DNA from: Okapia johnstoni
Lineage: Eukaryota > Chordata > Mammalia > Artiodactyla > Giraffidae
NCBI GenBank assembly: GCA_024291935.2
Contig: CM044315.1
Span: 79,528,385-79,592,384 of the forward strand
DNA length: 64,000 nucleotides
Direction: 5' to 3'
Made by a program: the position numbers and the translations under genes. Each line of letters opens with the position of its first letter. The stretch's first letter is position 1. Shown here piece after piece: positions 10,906-23,059 of the stretch. Below the pieces are notes generated by a model that ran no database searches, was not told the origin of the DNA, and worked only from the letters and a program-made list of their open reading frames with translations.

Positions 10906-11847
10906 GGGAGGGCGAGAGGCTGCGAGGTGGGGAGTGAGGAGTGGCGACGGGGGCCAGCCCTGAGGTCGCCTGCTGGCCTCAGAGAAGAGGTGAGGCTGCT
11001 GGCCCAGAGGACTGGCTCACACAGTGGGGATGGGAGTCTCCGGATCAAGACCCACGGGCACCCAGGGAGGGGTAGGGAATGGAGGGTTCTGCAGACCTCC
11101 CATCAGCATCTCTGCCCGGGTCCTAACCCAGGCTCTGCCAGCCCCTCTAGCTAAAATGGGGCACTTGGGCTAACACTGAAGTGGAACTCCTGATTGGATT
11201 TCTCCAGCCTTGCCCCCCACCCTCCCGAGCTGCGGGGCATGCTTGCCCTCCCTGCAACCTCCCCCCTGCCTGGGCTGAGGGAGAAGGAAGGGGTAATCGC
11301 GTTAGGCTGGGGGCATTAGCCGCTGAGGAATGGCCTGCTACCTCCTGCCTGCTTGTCCCCAGCCTGCACTTCCTGGGGGCAGATTAAGCAGCTCCCATCG
11401 CTCTCTGGCTCTGCCGGGCCTTCCTCCCTAACTCCATTACTCCCTGGCTGAGGTGCTTGCCCGACCCGTGGTGGTCCCTCTGATAATTCACCTCTCAGGA
11501 AACTCTGCCTTTCTGACCTCTCGCTGCCTCCTCCCTCCCTCCCATCCTCCCCCGGCCAGCTTTCCTCCAGATTTGTATCTAACTGGCCTTATCCTCTTGG
11601 CTCACTGGTGAACTGCGGTCATTCACCAACATATTCCTAGGAACAGAACCGACCACTATCTGTTGGTTGGTTGATTACGGATTCATTAATTCATCACTCA
11701 TTCACTGGATGCTAACTGGGCACTCTCCAATGAGGGACTGGGATACAAAGTTCATTCAGGTATAGTCACAGGGATGGAAGAACTGAAAATCGGAGGCCAA
11801 AGAAGCAAGGGAACAGCGCGACCAAACTTGAGTCTTATAATGATCTC
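10906..11847. other. Unique sequence, no gene seen
   Basis: GC-rich unique DNA, grading into AT-richer sequence after 11.58 kb. No repeat or gene recognised. Confidence 0.3.
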
Positions 11848-11860
11848 CCTGACCACACGT

Positions 11861-12084
11861 GGGCTTCCCATATGGTGCTAGTGGTAAAGAAGCCGCCTGC
11901 CAATGCAGGAGACATAAGAGATGCAGTTTCGATCCCTGGGTCAGGAAGATGCCCTGGAGAAGGACATGGCAATCCACTCCAGTATTCTTGCCTGGAGAAT
12001 CCCATGGATGGAGGAGCCTGGCAGGCTACAGTCCATAAGGTCACACAGAGTCAGACACGACTGAAGCGACTTAGCACTCACGCA
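11861..12084 (+). mobile_element. Bov-tA SINE
   Basis: A full element from GGGCTTCCCATATGG to CTTAGCACTCACG, including the tail GTCAGACACGACTGAAGCGAC. The direct repeats CTGACCACACGTGGG (11849-11863) and CTGACCACCCATGGG (12085-12099) match at 13 of 15 bases. The repeat overlaps the first bases of the head. Confidence 0.9.
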
Positions 12085-12149
12085 CTGACCACCCATGGGG
12101 TTGGAGAGCAGATTAGAGCAGATGAGAACAGAGGTAGGAAGACAAGAGA

Positions 12150-12323
12150 GTGATTTTCAACCTTGGCTGTGTAATAGAATGAATGGGGGAGCTTTAAAAA
12201 TGCTGGTGTCTGGGCCACATCAAGATCAATGAATCTGAATCTCTGGGGAAAGATCTAGGCATTAGATTTTTTTAAAATCTCCACTACAGGATTCAGACAT
12301 CCAGCCAAGGTTGAAAACCTGAG
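12150..12323. mobile_element. MER5A (hAT-Charlie non-autonomous DNA transposon)
   Basis: Starts GTGATTTTCAACCTTGGCTG and ends CAGCCAAGGTTGAAAACCTG, which are inverted repeats of each other. GGGAGCTTTAAAAATGCTGG in the interior is characteristic MER5A text. There is no coding capacity. Confidence 0.88.
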
Positions 12324-12324
12324 T

Positions 12325-12412
12325 TAGAAGGCTACTGCAACAGTCCAGGCGGGAGATGAACTGGAGTAGTAGCGATCTGAACAGGAGTAGCAATAACAAG
12401 GGTGGAAAGGAG
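12325..12412 (-). repeat. L2 LINE fragment, antisense
   Basis: GAAGGCTACTGCAACAGTCC followed by AGGCGGGAGATGAACTGGAG is a short piece of antisense L2 directly abutting MER5A. Confidence 0.6.
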
Positions 12413-12857
12413 AGGAAATTTGAGAACTGTTTCTCCTACAGCTGTTGTTAACAGTCTGGTCTCCCACACCCACCCCTCTTAGCAGACGACCTCGGTTATA
12501 ACTTCACGAAGAAACTGAGGCCATTAGGTAAAATTCTGTGGGATTAAAAGAAAAGTACTTGAGGACAGGCACCAGTTCTGAATCTACAGGGGCCACTAGA
12601 GTTCTCCCAGAACAAGAATCTAATAAAAGGTGAGCTAATAAAAGGTGAATCTAACAGGCACCTAGACCTGTGGGTCTCAGGAGAGAGATAGGAGGACTCA
12701 CAAACAGGGGGGTCATCAGCCCTGGGGAACCCCGAGGGGCTCGTGGAAGAAAAGGAGCACAAGAACAAGACTGAAGGGCATTCAGAGAGGAGGGGAAGCG
12801 GGTGGTGCAGGGCAAACAAACCGTCAGCTTTCCTGCCACGCTGTCCCAGATGCCTGA

Positions 12858-13010
12858 CAGCTATCATCTCATTTGAACTTCACAACAACCCTTTGAAGTA
12901 GGTGCTCTATCTCTCTTTTACAGATGGAGGTTCAGAGAGTGTAACTTGCCTTGGGTGTTATCAGGCGATTCAAATTCAGAAGCTAAGATTTGCAACTGGG
13001 TCTCTCCAAT
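12858..13010 (-). repeat. MIR, antisense
   Basis: GAACTTCACAACAACCCTTTG, TTTTACAGATGGAGGTTCAG and AGAGAGTGTAACTTGCC are the MIR core in reverse. Confidence 0.75.
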
Positions 13011-14720
13011 CTCAGGCATCTGTGCATCAGGTCATACTACAGGAACAAATTGGGACGCAGTACTCAGGGACGGGGTGTTTCGAGGACAAGGCAGGAATCA
13101 AAGTGTCAAGTGCAGGGGCGGCTTCCCCTCTTCCTGTTCCTCTGGACTCCCTCCTCCGGAACGGCCTTGGGACAGGCATTGTCAGGGCTGGGAAGAAAGC
13201 ACTGCCTCCCTTGAGCCCTCGGCTGCTGTGCACAGGGCCCTTTTCTCCACAATCATGGCGCCACTGCAGCCACTCCTGCAGCAAGAGGCCCACATTCTGG
13301 GGCTCTGCTCAGCCTCAGCTCAGCCCAGTTAGAGCTTGCCCCAGGTGGATGAGCCCAGCCTGGCCTTGCCCCTGTGGATGGAAGACCTTACTGGGGAAGA
13401 AAAGGCTGCTCTCTCTGCCCCAGCTCACAAAATCCTTTTTATTTGGCGAGGCCCGGGCCCATTGTCCCCTTCCTGGTGAAATACTCCTCATCTTCTCCCC
13501 ACTCTCCTGGCCTCCTTAAGTGTAGTGTGTACCATTTTTCAGATTCCCACTATAGCACTTCATTCATGCCTGGGAGAACTTTGATCATGTGTATTTTGAT
13601 TACTTAGTGTCTGCCATTTCCAGCCCCTATCAGGCCACCTGCTGCCCAAGGGTTAGCAGCCACTGTGGCTCTTAACTGGCTCCCTGACTTCCTTCTGTGG
13701 TGACTTGGGATAAATATATACAGATTGAATGAATTAAGAAAGTGAAGCACTAGGACAAGTCTGGGAGGGGCTGTGTGGGGTAGGGAAGGGAAGGTAGGAG
13801 AAGCGAGGCCCCTCTGGATTTGGAAAGCTCCAGCAGGGAAAGTGGTCTCAGCTTTCCAGCAACAATTTCCAGCCCTAAGAAGAAACCCTGGGGGCATAAA
13901 GAGAGCTGGCACCTGCCTTTCGGGGCTTCTTTGAACTACTTGTGATCTTAGTTTCCTCCAGGCACCCCCACTTCGCCCCCGTGGCTGTCTGGGACCTGCC
14001 AAGGCTGAGTTGGAGACTGAAACAGCAGCTCAGAGAGGCTGAAGGCACTCCTATATCTTTGCTCAGGAAATGGCCTCATAAAAGTGACAGGGAGACGCAC
14101 CTATGGATGCTTGTTAAAGTTTTATTACTAATCACCTCCAAAGTCAGCGAGGCAGAGGGAGGGAGCTGGGAAATGGAGTCATCAAGGCCCGGGAGCAGGT
14201 GTCAGCTGCCTGAGCAGCAGAGTTGGGGACTGCCTGGTGGGTTGAAACAGCCACAGCTCGCTGCAGTGCTCCTGACCCTCACCCGGGGTCTGCCTGGGTG
14301 GGGCACTGGACCTGTGCTCTCCCCACTTTGTGAAATGGAGACGGCCTCTCTCAGTCCTTCAGTCCCTGTATCCAGCAGGTCTTTAGCCATCCCATCCTCC
14401 CCCAACCCACCCCTTCCCGGTGCCACCACCCCAGTCAGATGGCACCAACTCTCATTCAGCCTATTGAGAGATGGCCCCAAATGAGCCCTGCATTTGCTTG
14501 GCCTTTCTAGACAACCTCTCCCACTGCTGCCCAAGGGACTTTTCCTCTTTTGTGACCCTCAGGGCCTTTAGAATGGATCTAACTAATTTCCTGGCCTAGC
14601 ATGGAAATTCCTTCTGGATTTGGGCCTCTCTCTTTAACACCATTTCCATGACTTCCCTCTTGGGAATGATTTGAATTTTCCCCAAATCCATGTTCTGCCT
14701 GCCTAGAAGTTCCTTCTCCC
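13011..14720. other. Unique sequence, no gene seen
   Basis: About 1.7 kb of unique DNA. Several overlapping frames (12902-13519, 13942-14484) are present on both strands with no recognised domains, as expected of GC-rich non-coding DNA. Confidence 0.35.
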
Positions 14721-14724
14721 TGAA

Positions 14725-14945
14725 TGCCCAGTAAACATATGCTTTTGTCTAAGGACTCAGCTCAACCTTCTTCAGGACAGCTTCCTTAACCTCTCAATGC
14801 ATTCACTGTAGTGTTTGATAATTGTCTGTTTCCTAGTCCATGTGCTTCATAGACTATAAACATATCTAGGGCAGGAGTCATGTCTGCTTCATCTCTCCAG
14901 CTCCAGGAATCTAGCCTGGCATCATTGTTTGCTGAATGAAAGAAA
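14725..14945 (+). repeat. L2 LINE 3' end, sense
   Basis: AACCTTCTTCAGGACAGCTTC, then AAACATATCTAGGGCAGGAG and the terminal GTTTGCTGAATGAAAG, form a classical L2 3' end. Confidence 0.7.
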
Positions 14946-15129
14946 TCAGTGCAGAATTGTCATGCAGTTTGCTCTCCACAAGGCCATATGCTACACGGGG
15001 GCAGGGGTGGGGGGACAGCTTGGGTCTTGCTCACAGAGGTGGCCCCAGAGCTTGGGTAGTGTCTGCCACGGGAAAGGAGCTCAAGAAGTGTTTGTTGAAC
15101 AAGTGAATGAGGATTAAATGAGATAAAGT

Positions 15130-16185
15130 GTGTGAAGCCACTCTGAAATGCTACAGATACTATTTTTATCCTTCTATTCTCACAAGTTTCCTGTCAGTGT
15201 CCTTTAATTTTTTTTATCATTATGGTCACCATCACCTCTATTCTCTAGGAGCCTAACTAATGAAGGCAAAAAAGGAATTGGAAGATATTGGACTTTCTTG
15301 GGCTGGCTTTTCCATTTTTAAAACAGTCCCTGGTCCTTGAATCACAACATGATTCTTACACTATCTGAAAGTAGGGACAGGGGTGCAGCATTTTCACTCA
15401 ATCAGCAGCCAACTCGACCTGCCATGGAAAAAGCCCTCTTCGGGGTCAGGCTCTGTGCTAGTGCTGGGGGCACAGACCCACCCAGCAAGTTTCTGCTTGC
15501 CACAGCCTTCTTAAAGGCCATCCCACTCTGAGTTCTGAGCTCTGCCTGGGCTACCTGGATGGTGCTGAAGGGGAAGGAGCCGGGAGCCTGGAAGGTGTGC
15601 AGCAGCCATGACTCTTTGTGGTCTGAGGGGCCCAGCCAGCCTTAGCCCCCACCCCAGAAGCAGCCCTTCTTGGAGGGAGCTCAGGGCTGATGGAGCCTTA
15701 GGCAGGGGGGTGGGGGTTCTGCCCGAGGATGCTCTCTCCAGGGGGCAGCAATGGGGCAGCTTTGGCGTAGCTCCCTGTACAGGCCCAGTCTTCCTGACAA
15801 AGCACGTCACCTTCTTGCCTTCACAGTTGGCAAGTGAACAGGGCCAGAGTGCTTCAGAAACTGTGTCCCTGGGCAAAGAGAGTGACACTTGATGCAGAGA
15901 AACGGGCATTCCCAAAAGTGAGATGGAGGTGCCACGACTCGGTGGGCCAAGTCCTCTCCATGCATCCCTCACAGAGACAGCAGTTTAGCTGGCAACCCCT
16001 TTCCTTAGGCTCTCCTCTGTGAGTCAGAGCTGTGGCCCCTCTTCCTCGCAGGCATCACCCACCTGCTCAGGCCCCCACTCCTGCTCCTTCTGGGCCGACC
16101 TCAGGTCTCCCCCGAGAAGCCCCTGCCTTGCCTGCTGTGCACAGCCTGATCCTGTGGTGCCGCCCGCCCCCCCTTCCTCCTTCCC
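15130..16185. other. Unique sequence, no gene seen
   Basis: No repeat or exon recognised. The 153-codon antisense frame at 15511-15972 has no recognisable domain. Confidence 0.3.
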
Positions 16186-16325
16186 ATCTCTATATATCTG
16201 TCTAATGAACATTTCAATAAGCCGAGCACAGCTTTTTCCACTTAATAAGCAGAGTGCTGACTTCATTGCGGGTTTGCTCTTCACTTATCTGTTCGGGGCC
16301 TTAAATCATTCCTAGGAAAAAGCTT
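16186..16325. promoter_or_regulatory. Candidate conserved non-coding element (short)
   Basis: A repeat-free AT-rich block with GTCTAATGAACATTTCAATAA and CCACTTAATAAGCAGAGTG sits in otherwise GC-rich DNA. Function is inferred only from composition and homeodomain-type cores. Confidence 0.3.
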
Positions 16326-16617
16326 AGCAAAGGGAAACCTGGTATCCTGGCTATCGGCTGCTCCTGTCAGCACCCTGCCCTGCTGGGGCTGAGGAGCTGC
16401 CCTGCTTCCACAGAACGCCACGGAAGTACAAATGAAACTCTGGACAGCCAAGGGATGGGAGAGCTGAGGAGTGAGGGGATGCTGGAGAGTCAAAACTGGA
16501 GGAAGTTCTAGAAGCAGGGTGGAGGTGGCAGAGGAGGGCTGGCCTGGGGTGTCCTGCTCCCAGCTGGGGAGGAGGGAGGGCTGGAAATCCAGCGAAGCTC
16601 TCCGAGGGAGACACTCT

Positions 16618-16780
16618 AAGAAACAGAAGTTTAATGAACATCTACTATATGCCAGGCCTTGTGCTTGGTGCTGGGAACCAAACAGTGCCCTCTGTGCTTG
16701 CTCCAATAGGAAAGGAAAACACGAAACAAGCAATTGCCTAAATATGGCTTCCCTCAGGAAATGAGGTTTAATATCAGGTG
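16618..16780 (-). repeat. L2 LINE 3' end, antisense
   Basis: TTAATGAACATCTACTATATG and GTGCTTGGTGCTGGGAACC are the antisense L2 3' terminus. Confidence 0.65.
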
Positions 16781-16899
16781 TATGAAAAGATGAGCTTGAG
16801 ACAGGTGACAGGTAAACTGGGAGAGACCAGAAGAGTCCAATACTGACCTCTTTCACCAGGGCTCTGACCATTTTGTTGTGACCATGTTGTGTGCTGAGA

Positions 16900-17145
16900 C
16901 CACATAACACAGTGGCAAAAAACACAAACTTGGGAATAAGACACCCCTGTGAAAAAATTCTAGCTGTGAACATACAAGCTATGTGATCTTGGGGCAGTTA
17001 TTTAACCTCTCTGTGCCTTGGCTTCATCTGTAAAATGAGGTTAAAATACTTACCTCGTGAAGATGTTGTAAGGGTTAAACCTGATCCTCAGTATAATAAA
17101 TGTATGTAAAGTACCTGGCAAAGAGCTCAATAAGCAGCAAATGCT
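16900..17145 (+). repeat. MIR, nearly full length, sense
   Basis: The order is correct from head to tail: AACACAGTGGCAAAAAACAC, GCTATGTGATCTTGGGGCAG, CTGTAAAATGAGGTTAAAAT, then GAGCTCAATAAGCAG. It is the most complete MIR in the window. Confidence 0.85.
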
Positions 17146-17149
17146 AGGC

Positions 17150-18075
17150 TAATAGTACTATCATATATGTCTATTTCCCACCTCACCCCCACCCCTACCA
17201 GTTTACTACTGTGTCTTTGAAGGTGTAGACAAAACATGTAGGTCTTACACATTTTGTGTCTGATCAGATGGACAGGGAGAAATGGAAGAGAATGATATTT
17301 TACAGGTGCAAGGACTCTCTCAGAAAAGCACCCTGGGCATCCAGCCAAAGGTATGACCCTGGGAGTGTATATGTATATATGGTGGGGTATGGGCCATGAG
17401 ATGCTGTTTTCCAGAAGCCTCCAGGACCTAGTTGGCAGGAAGACTTCAGGGCAAAAGGGTACAGACTCAATTAAATGCGGGCAAGTGCAAGGCAGTGCCT
17501 TTTGTGATCAACACATCAAAACTCCCTCTCCAGTGCTCCACTCTGCATGGCCAGCCACAGTTCTGGCAAAGAACCTGGAAATTCTTCTTCATTTAGACAG
17601 TTCCCTGAGGCTGCTGGCCAGGAGACGAAGAGAAACGTGAATAAGACCTTAAAGAAGGAGCACACGCCGCTCAAGGTGCCTAGCTGGGGCAGTTCAACCT
17701 GCAGGGCTCCTCTGTGTCATTCTGTCCTGTCCTGGAGGAGACCCACGGCTGCAAAATCTCCTTGGTAGGAAAGGCTAAATGACTCGCTCTGCAGTCTGCA
17801 TACGTGAGGGCTGCTGGGGGACGTGCAGGAAATCACAAATAGTGTAGGGAAGGTGACTGGAGACTTACTCATGAAATCCTGAAACCCTAGGCAAAGTGGG
17901 TTTGCTTTGAAACTTGAGCACAGTTGGGGTGAACACAGGTGATTGCTGTTTTACACAGGGGCTAGTAAACTCAAGAAATTCATTAAGCCAAGTGGTGGGT
18001 CTAGCAGAAAACATAAATGAATTAAAAATTCTTTGGACAAATTTATGAAAGACAGAGTCATAGATGTTCCTTAAC
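17150..18075. other. Unique sequence, no gene seen
   Basis: No repeat or gene recognised. Confidence 0.3.
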
Positions 18076-18137
18076 CAGGGTTTGTTCAGTGAATGAAGGA
18101 ATGAATATGGATGATCGTGGTTCTCAAGGCATTTCAA

Positions 18138-18560
18138 TCCAATGCAATAAATATTCATGGAGCACCTACTCTGACAAAGCATTGTGCAGGATGTAAACCT
18201 GAACAGTTTCTATCCAGAAGCTTACACTTTTATAAGAGGATTAGAGAAAACACTGTCAACACGGGGTGGAGAGAGTGAGGGCTGCAAGAAAAAGTGCAGG
18301 AGGCTATGGCACTCAAAGAAGGGAGGGAGTCTGTGGGGCTTGGAATAGGGATGAAAAAAGATTTTATGGAAAAGGTGATATTTGAAATGGGCCTTGAAGA
18401 ACAAGTTGGTTTTTAGCAAGTGCAAAGAACATAAAGGTACCAGAAAAGAAGGAATGACAAGTCCCAAAATTTGGGGGTGGAGAATAAAGGACATGTTTAG
18501 ATTCAGATAATGGTACAGTGAAGTGGGTGGGGAGGACAGAGAGACGGAGAGACAGAGGGA
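18138..18560 (-). repeat. L2 LINE, antisense
   Basis: AATAAATATTCATGGAGCACC marks the antisense 3' end. Degraded 3' UTR text follows (GATATTTGAAATGGGCCTTGA). A Bov-tA lies just beyond the right edge. Confidence 0.65.
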
Positions 18561-18591
18561 GAATGAGAAGTTATTTGGAAGGAACATAGTT

Positions 18592-18814
18592 GGTCTTCCC
18601 TTGTAGCTCAGTCGGTAAAGAATCTGCCTGCAATGCAGGAGCCCCGGGTTCAATTCCTGGGTTGGGAAGATCCCCTGGAGAAGGAAATGGCAACCCACTC
18701 CAGTATTCTTGCCTGGAGAATCCCATGGACAGAGGAGCCTGGCAGGCTACACTCCATGGGGTCGCAATAGTCGGACACGACTGAGTGACTAAACCACCAA
18801 GCACCACCACCACA
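18592..18814 (+). mobile_element. Bov-tA SINE with consensus-matching pol III boxes
   Basis: A complete element. The A box TAGCTCAGTCGG (18604-18615) and the B box GGTTCAATTCC (18647-18657) fit the tRNA internal promoter consensus exactly. The tail carries GTCGGACACGACTGAGTGAC and ends in CACCA repeats. Low divergence suggests a relatively young copy (inference). Confidence 0.9.
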
Positions 18815-19325
18815 GTGACAGATGAACAACCCAGGAAAACCTGGGCTCCCCTATGGAGAAGAAAAGCAGAGTCAGAATTCTCAAGGCAAGACCCTCAAGA
18901 TCCTATGACAATCAGGCCCTGAGATGGAAAGGGGCAGACAGGGATTCTAGTAGATCTCAAATTTGAGACTCGAAATAACTGGTAGATTTTAGAGCTAAGC
19001 AGAAAGAAGCTCCTTCCGCTCAGCACTTAGAGAGATGCAGAGTGAGGCCCCATGGTTCCCCATTAACACTGGGATCATCACTGCCATTTCTGGTCTCGGG
19101 GCTTCTTAGTGGCCAAGGACAGCTCAGTCATGCTCTGAGCTCCCTGAGTACTCCCTCCCTTTGGCAGAGGGGAACTTTGGTTAAAAATGAACATCAGGAA
19201 CAGCCAGAAAGAGACAAGAGAGGCAAGGAGGTATCATAAATCAGCCATCTGGGGGAGTTGCAGTAAAAAGGGGGCAGGTTTAACAGAGGACAGCAGCCAA
19301 GTCCCAAGACAGAGAAAGGAGTCAT
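18815..19325. other. Unique sequence, no gene seen
   Basis: No repeat or exon recognised. Confidence 0.3.
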
Positions 19326-19957
19326 TTGTGCATTCAGGTTGTCATGAACCGGCTCTTTATGGATCATGTTTTATGTGCCAGGCACTGTGCTATATCTAAG
19401 GAGACCTGTCTTTAAGAAGCTCATGGTGGAGTGTGGGAGAAAAATATGTGAACGGATTGTTAAAAAATGGTGTAGTGATAGAAATAAGCTCTGGGCAGAG
19501 GCACAAAGGAGGGAATGATCAGTGACCTCAGGAAGGCTTTAAGGAGGATGTGTCACTTGAGTTGGGTCTTGAAAGATGAGTAGGAGTTCAACGGGTAGAT
19601 AAAGGGATGGGGGGCATTCTAGGCAGAGAGAAGGGTATGTGTGGTCAGGGAGGTAAAAATAAAAGAGCATTTACCAAGGAAGTACTTCAGCATAACTGGA
19701 ATTTAGGGTATGTGGAGAGGAGCCATAGCAGCTGAGACTAGGGAAGTAGATGGGTTAGATCATAACAGGCTTTGAACGCTCTATTCAGGAGTCTGGACCT
19801 GGTCCCTAGGCAAAAGGGAGCCATTGGAGAAATTAAGAAAGGGGTGAGACATGGTTGGATTTGCAATTTAGAAGCATCACTCTCAAAACAGTGTGGAGGA
19901 AGAATTAAGGAATCAGAATTGAGATTAGCTAGGAAGCTATTACAGAAATTTAGGAGG

Positions 19958-20479
19958 TAAGTCAGACAGAGAAAGACAAATATATGATATCATTTATGTG
20001 TGGAATCTAAAAAAACTACAGATGAACTTACTTATTAAACAGAAACAGATTCATAGACTTCAAAAACTTTTGATTACCAAAGGGGAAAAGTGTGTGTGTG
20101 GGGAGATAAATTAGGAGTTTGGGATTAACATGTACACACTACTATTATATATAAAATAGATAACCAATAAGAATCTACGTATAATATATACCTATGACTG
20201 ATTCATGTTGAGATTTGACAGAAAACAATGAAATTCTGTAAAGCAATTATACTTCAATAAAAAAATATATTAATTTAAAAAAGAATCTGCTGTATAGCAC
20301 AAGGAGGGGATGATCAGTGAGTATCAATATTCTATGGTAATCTATACGGGAAAAGAATCTGACAAAGAATGACCACATGTGCACGTGTATAACTGCATCA
20401 CTCTGCTGTACACCTGAAAATAACACAACACTGTAAATCAACTATACTCTAACATAAAATAAAAATTAGATTAAAAAAA
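19958..20479 (+). mobile_element. Artiodactyl L1 3' end inserted in L2
   Basis: L1 3' UTR text (GTGTGGAATCTAAAAAAACTA, GGAGTTTGGGATTAACATGT, CACCTGAAAATAACACAACA) ends in an A-rich tail. TSD AGAAATTTAGGAGG (19944-19957) and AGAAATCTAGGAGG (20480-20493) match at 13 of 14. A second L1 tail is nested inside. There is no coding sequence. Confidence 0.87.
20177..20280 (+). mobile_element. L1 tail nested within the L1
   Basis: A 104 bp piece of a different L1 3' end (GACTGATTCATGTTGAGATTT to an A-rich end) interrupts the collinear L1 text. AAGAATCT occurs at 20169-20176 and again at 20281-20288, an 8 bp TSD. Confidence 0.75.
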
Positions 20480-20560
20480 AGAAATCTAGGAGGAAGTGGT
20501 AGGACAGGTCTGACCTAGAACAATGGAAAGAGTGGCGATAAGAGGAAGAGATCAAAAGAG

Positions 20561-21925
20561 AGTGAAGAGGGGATAGGGAAGGTTAGCACAGAAGCGTTCT
20601 ACCTGCTGGCTGTGAAATTCCAGTGGGGACCTAGGCTGGCTCCCCTCCCGGCTGCACCAAGGAACTGCTCTGTTACAGGTCATTGGGTGCCCTGGACCCC
20701 AGCTGTGCCTCAGATGACTTCTATGGAAAGGTCCATCTTTCTGTCTCTCCATTCTCTTCTCAGCAGATTCCAAGCCCTAGATCAACATGCCCCTCCCCCC
20801 TCCACCTCCCAACCCAACTGTTTTGGTTCTTGGGTCTAACACTGGAGCCCTTCGGTCTTCACACTGAGGATGCTTTTGGCAGGTTCTTGGCTCTTCCGAA
20901 CAGGGAGATTTATTGGGTATGACTAGCTCAGGAAATGTAATCTGAAATAGCTACCAGGGGTCCTTCCCGATCTAAGATCGGGACCTGGCAGCATGCTTGG
21001 GGAGGGGGACAACAGAGGAGTGGGGACAGGTGAGAAAGATACTCCCCGCACAGTGATAGGAGTTCCTAGATTTTTGGCCCAAGTCTGTCTTCAGTGCTCA
21101 CCAGGCTGCCAGAGACCCAAACGCCGGGCTTTGCATCTTCAGAGGCCCTTGCTGTTTGTGCTGGGTGCAGCCTGAGTGGACAAGGAGACCCCGTTCTGCT
21201 CATCTCCATCCTGCCTCCCTTCTCTGTTTGCCCCTCCAGCTCTCCACATCACCCTTCCCCATCCTGTCCTGTCCTCTCCTCCAGAAGGCGACTTCTCTGC
21301 ACTGCCTCAACCATCCTCCCTTGCCTTCAGAATTCCTATTGGGTTCAACACACAGAGGATATTGGAGGACAGAAGGAGAGAAGCAGCTGGGATAAATAAT
21401 ATCCTGGCTTCTTCTTCCTTTTCTGAAGGTCACAGCTCCTAGGCAAGTCGTAGTCATAGATACAGCTTTTTCTGGGATCTGGTCAATGCTCCATCAGGCC
21501 AAGGGGTGGTAATGATTCCCTGCTCTGCTTCACCTTCTCGTTAAGTAGTCCCTTCGTTAACCTTTCTTCAGTTACTCCATTTGTGGACCTCTGTTCCCTG
21601 CTAGAACCTTGACTGCTACAACAGGCATCCTCAGAGATATGACACTAGTTGGACATATATTTGCTCCAGCAAGTTCTCTTTGATCCCATCCTACTTTGTC
21701 TACCATGAGCCTTTCAGTACTATATTAATAAGAAGCAACCTCTCCCTGCTGGGTTGATGGGCAGACTGTAGAGAATCCAAACAGAAATTTAATCCTGCGC
21801 TCTTAGCCTGGGCAGCTTCTCTTCACTCTACCTAGATGCTCACTCCTACAGCTTTGTAAACAGTTCAATGGCTAAAAAGAAGTTTAACTGAGATCCAGAG
21901 AATGTCAGGACTGGGTAGCTGTATG
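20561..21925. other. Unique sequence, no gene seen
   Basis: About 1.4 kb, C/T-rich around 21.2-21.3 kb. Overlapping short frames there are compositional and no gene was recognised. Confidence 0.3.
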
Positions 21926-21931
21926 GCTTGG

Positions 21932-22830
21932 CACATTCATTCATTCTTATATTCAGCAAATATTTGTGGAACGCGCACCACGTTCTAGATGCTGTACTAG
22001 GTGCTGTGGCTGCAACAACCAGTAAACAAAACATAATCCCAGTGTCACTGAGCACATAATTTTGTTAGAGAGACAGATGAGTAATCAGGCAATTATAACA
22101 AGATAACCTTATTAGAGGGGTGAATATGGCGTGATGTGGAAATATATATAGGTGGCACTTATCCTAACCTTGAGGGTACAGCAGAGAAGGCTTGGCAGGG
22201 AATTGAGTCTAAACTAATATCTGGAGGAAATCTTGGAGTTGACAGGCATGGAGGGTGGGGGAGAAGGAGAGGGAGGAGGAACAGTCTGTGCAAAAACAAG
22301 GAGTTGGAACCTGGTGTCTTTGAAAACAGAAAGTAACTCAGTATGGCTGCAGTTTGTAGATCAAAGGAGAGAGTGGTGAGAGATTAGGCCGGAAGGAGAC
22401 AGAGACCAGATCCTACACGGCCTTCTAGAGTATATCAAAGAGTCTAGACTTGGTTCTGACAGCAACGGGGGATGCCGTTGGTGGTTTTTAAGTAGGGAAG
22501 GGAAATGATCAGACTCGTACTGAAGTAACTGGCTGCAGTGTGGTGAGTGGATCAGCCGAGGCACAATGGGAGCAGGGAGCCATCTCAGAGGCTGATCTGA
22601 TAGCCTGGATGGGGACAGGGAGAGGGACAGTGAGACTTGATAAAACCTGGACTGGTGAGTGAGAGATGCTGAAAAGATGAGGAGAACAGAAGAGGCAGGA
22701 ACTGCTCCCATTTCTGTCATAGGTGACCGGGAAGATGGAAAGCAGAGGAAGAGAAGGGGAACAGGTCTGGCAGGAGGTATAAGATGAATTTCATTTCTGT
22801 TCCTGAGGAGATGTTGACGTGGATATGTCT
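21932..22830 (-). repeat. L2 LINE, antisense, about 0.9 kb
   Basis: From CATTCATTCATTCTTATATTC (3' end) through GGTGCTGTGGCTGCAACAACC, AGACCAGATCCTACACGGCC and ATGATCAGACTCGTACTGAAG to AGGAGATGTTGACGTGGATAT. The order agrees with reversed L2 3' UTR into the ORF end. Confidence 0.8.
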
Positions 22831-23059
22831 GGGGACAGCCTGAAGGAACCAGGAAAATCTGGAGTTTCCATGGTTACTAGTTCTGTGCCTGCTCCTGGGC
22901 TTCTCTCTCTGGGCACCCTGAGATCCTCTTGGGTGAGGTCTATCAGAGCCACCGAGCAGCCACCATCCTTCCTGTCTCAACAACCTGCAGCCTGTCCTTT
23001 GGTGGCTCTCTGGGACCCTGAAGGGCAATGACTTCCATGGGCACAGATCAAGCTAGTTC

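Larger units (their letters stand above)
19330..20560 (-). repeat. L2 LINE, antisense, interrupted by an L1
   Basis: Left half 19330-19957 and right half 20480 to about 20560 are antisense L2: GTGCCAGGCACTGTGCTATA, CTTGAGTTGGGTCTTGAAAGA and GGTTAGATCATAACAGGC. The split is due to an L1 insertion with its own TSD. Confidence 0.78.

Noticed and set aside
16281..16973. 230-codon minus-strand open frame
   Set aside because: It runs through an antisense L2 and the start of a MIR and has no domain, so it is a chance frame.
18592..18665. tRNA-Glu-like gene
   Set aside because: The A and B boxes are those of a Bov-tA SINE head. The BovB-type tail follows directly, so it is not a free tRNA gene. The same applies to the other SINE heads.
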